From: Heritagella caecorum | GTDB taxonomy: Bacteria; Bacillota; Clostridia; Oscillospirales; Acutalibacteraceae | Length of the DNA: 5,833 nt | Direction: 5' to 3' | Assembly: GCA_904419035.1 (NCBI GenBank) | Contig: CAJFQL010000164.1 | Coordinates: 1-5,833 of the forward strand | Part shown: in pieces, positions 5,780-5,833 of the stretch | Position numbering within the stretch: the stretch's first letter is position 1 | How the letters are laid out: each line of letters opens with the position of its first letter | Translations under genes and position numbers: made by a program | Notes under the pieces: model-generated | What the model was told of the DNA's origin: nothing | Database searches by the model: none | Seen by the model: only the letters and a program-made list of their open reading frames with translations

Positions 5780-5833
5780 GAGCAAGAGTATAACACAGGA
5801 CATGGCGTATCGGCAATCCCTGATGAAGTATGC
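5778..5833 (+). CDS. Transposase N-terminus, IS481/DDE integrase-like, incomplete
   Basis: Only the first 18 complete codons are in the window: MSKSITQDMAYRQSLMKY, with the next codon beginning GC. This start resembles the N-terminus of helix-turn-helix DDE transposases of the IS481-like group that I associate with gut Firmicutes. The helix-turn-helix would come directly after the visible part and the catalytic DDE core much later, both outside. The start codon is preceded by GAGGAG at about 12 bases, a long spacing, and both lie in a stable stem-loop. Family assignment is from memory of similar N-termini and remains tentative because so little is visible. Whether the gene is intact cannot be told. 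Confidence 0.65.
   Translation, partial: MSKSITQDMAYRQSLMKY

Larger units (their letters stand above)
5663..5833 (+). mobile_element. Left end of an insertion sequence, probably IS481-like, cut by the window edge
   Basis: A transposase gene begins at 5778 on the plus strand and runs off the window. The likely element end is near 5663, where TGTAGGAGTACAATACATG begins. A TGT end would suit IS481-type elements, but the opposite inverted repeat is outside the window, so the boundary is a guess. The element lies about 30 bases upstream of the operon's -35 box and points away from the operon. Confidence 0.55.

Noticed and set aside
5628..5816. A 62-codon minus-strand open frame across the promoter and insertion-sequence end.
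   Set aside because: It crosses the operon promoter and the likely element boundary and has no domain features.

Overview
The window looks like chromosomal DNA of a high-GC gut-type Firmicute, probably a clostridial lineage such as Oscillospiraceae or Lachnospiraceae. The reasons are lipoprotein signal peptides ending in ACGN, GGAG-type ribosome binding sites, a cobalamin riboswitch with an intrinsic terminator, and a transposase N-terminus of a type I associate with such bacteria. This placement is inference from sequence character, not from a search.

Most of the window is one minus-strand operon for corrinoid (vitamin B12 type) uptake, read from right to left. A sigma-A type promoter (5604-5631) drives a leader RNA. 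The leader holds a cobalamin riboswitch (about 5411-5574), an expression platform with a candidate antiterminator (5326-5410) and a strong intrinsic terminator (5294-5325). About 137 bases of further leader follow. Then come two tandem substrate-binding lipoprotein genes (4156-5156, frameshifted; 3139-4128, intact), a FecCD/BtuC-type permease (2062-3129), an ATPase (1288-2046) and an AraC-family regulator with a GyrI-like C-terminal domain (409-1233). High cobalamin should terminate transcription in the leader. When it is scarce, the binding protein captures corrinoid outside the membrane, the permease dimer moves it across and the ATPase powers transport.

The promoter-proximal binding-protein gene is broken by an 8-base insertion at 4454-4461. 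It shares a perfectly identical 99-base tract with the intact copy, and that tract ends exactly at the insertion. This suggests gene conversion or unequal recombination between the repeats, and is the most unusual feature of the operon.

The left edge (1-290) is a 5'-truncated aldo/keto reductase remnant on the minus strand. A 41-base near-perfect palindrome (312-352) lies between it and the operon. The right edge (about 5663 onward) is the start of an insertion sequence on the plus strand, with the first 18 complete codons of a transposase. Its start codon and ribosome binding site are buried in a long stem-loop (5704-5779). The operon therefore sits between two scars of rearrangement. I see no clearly new system; the points worth checking are the frameshifted duplicate, the conversion tract, the transposase leader hairpin and the regulator of unknown purpose at the operon end.
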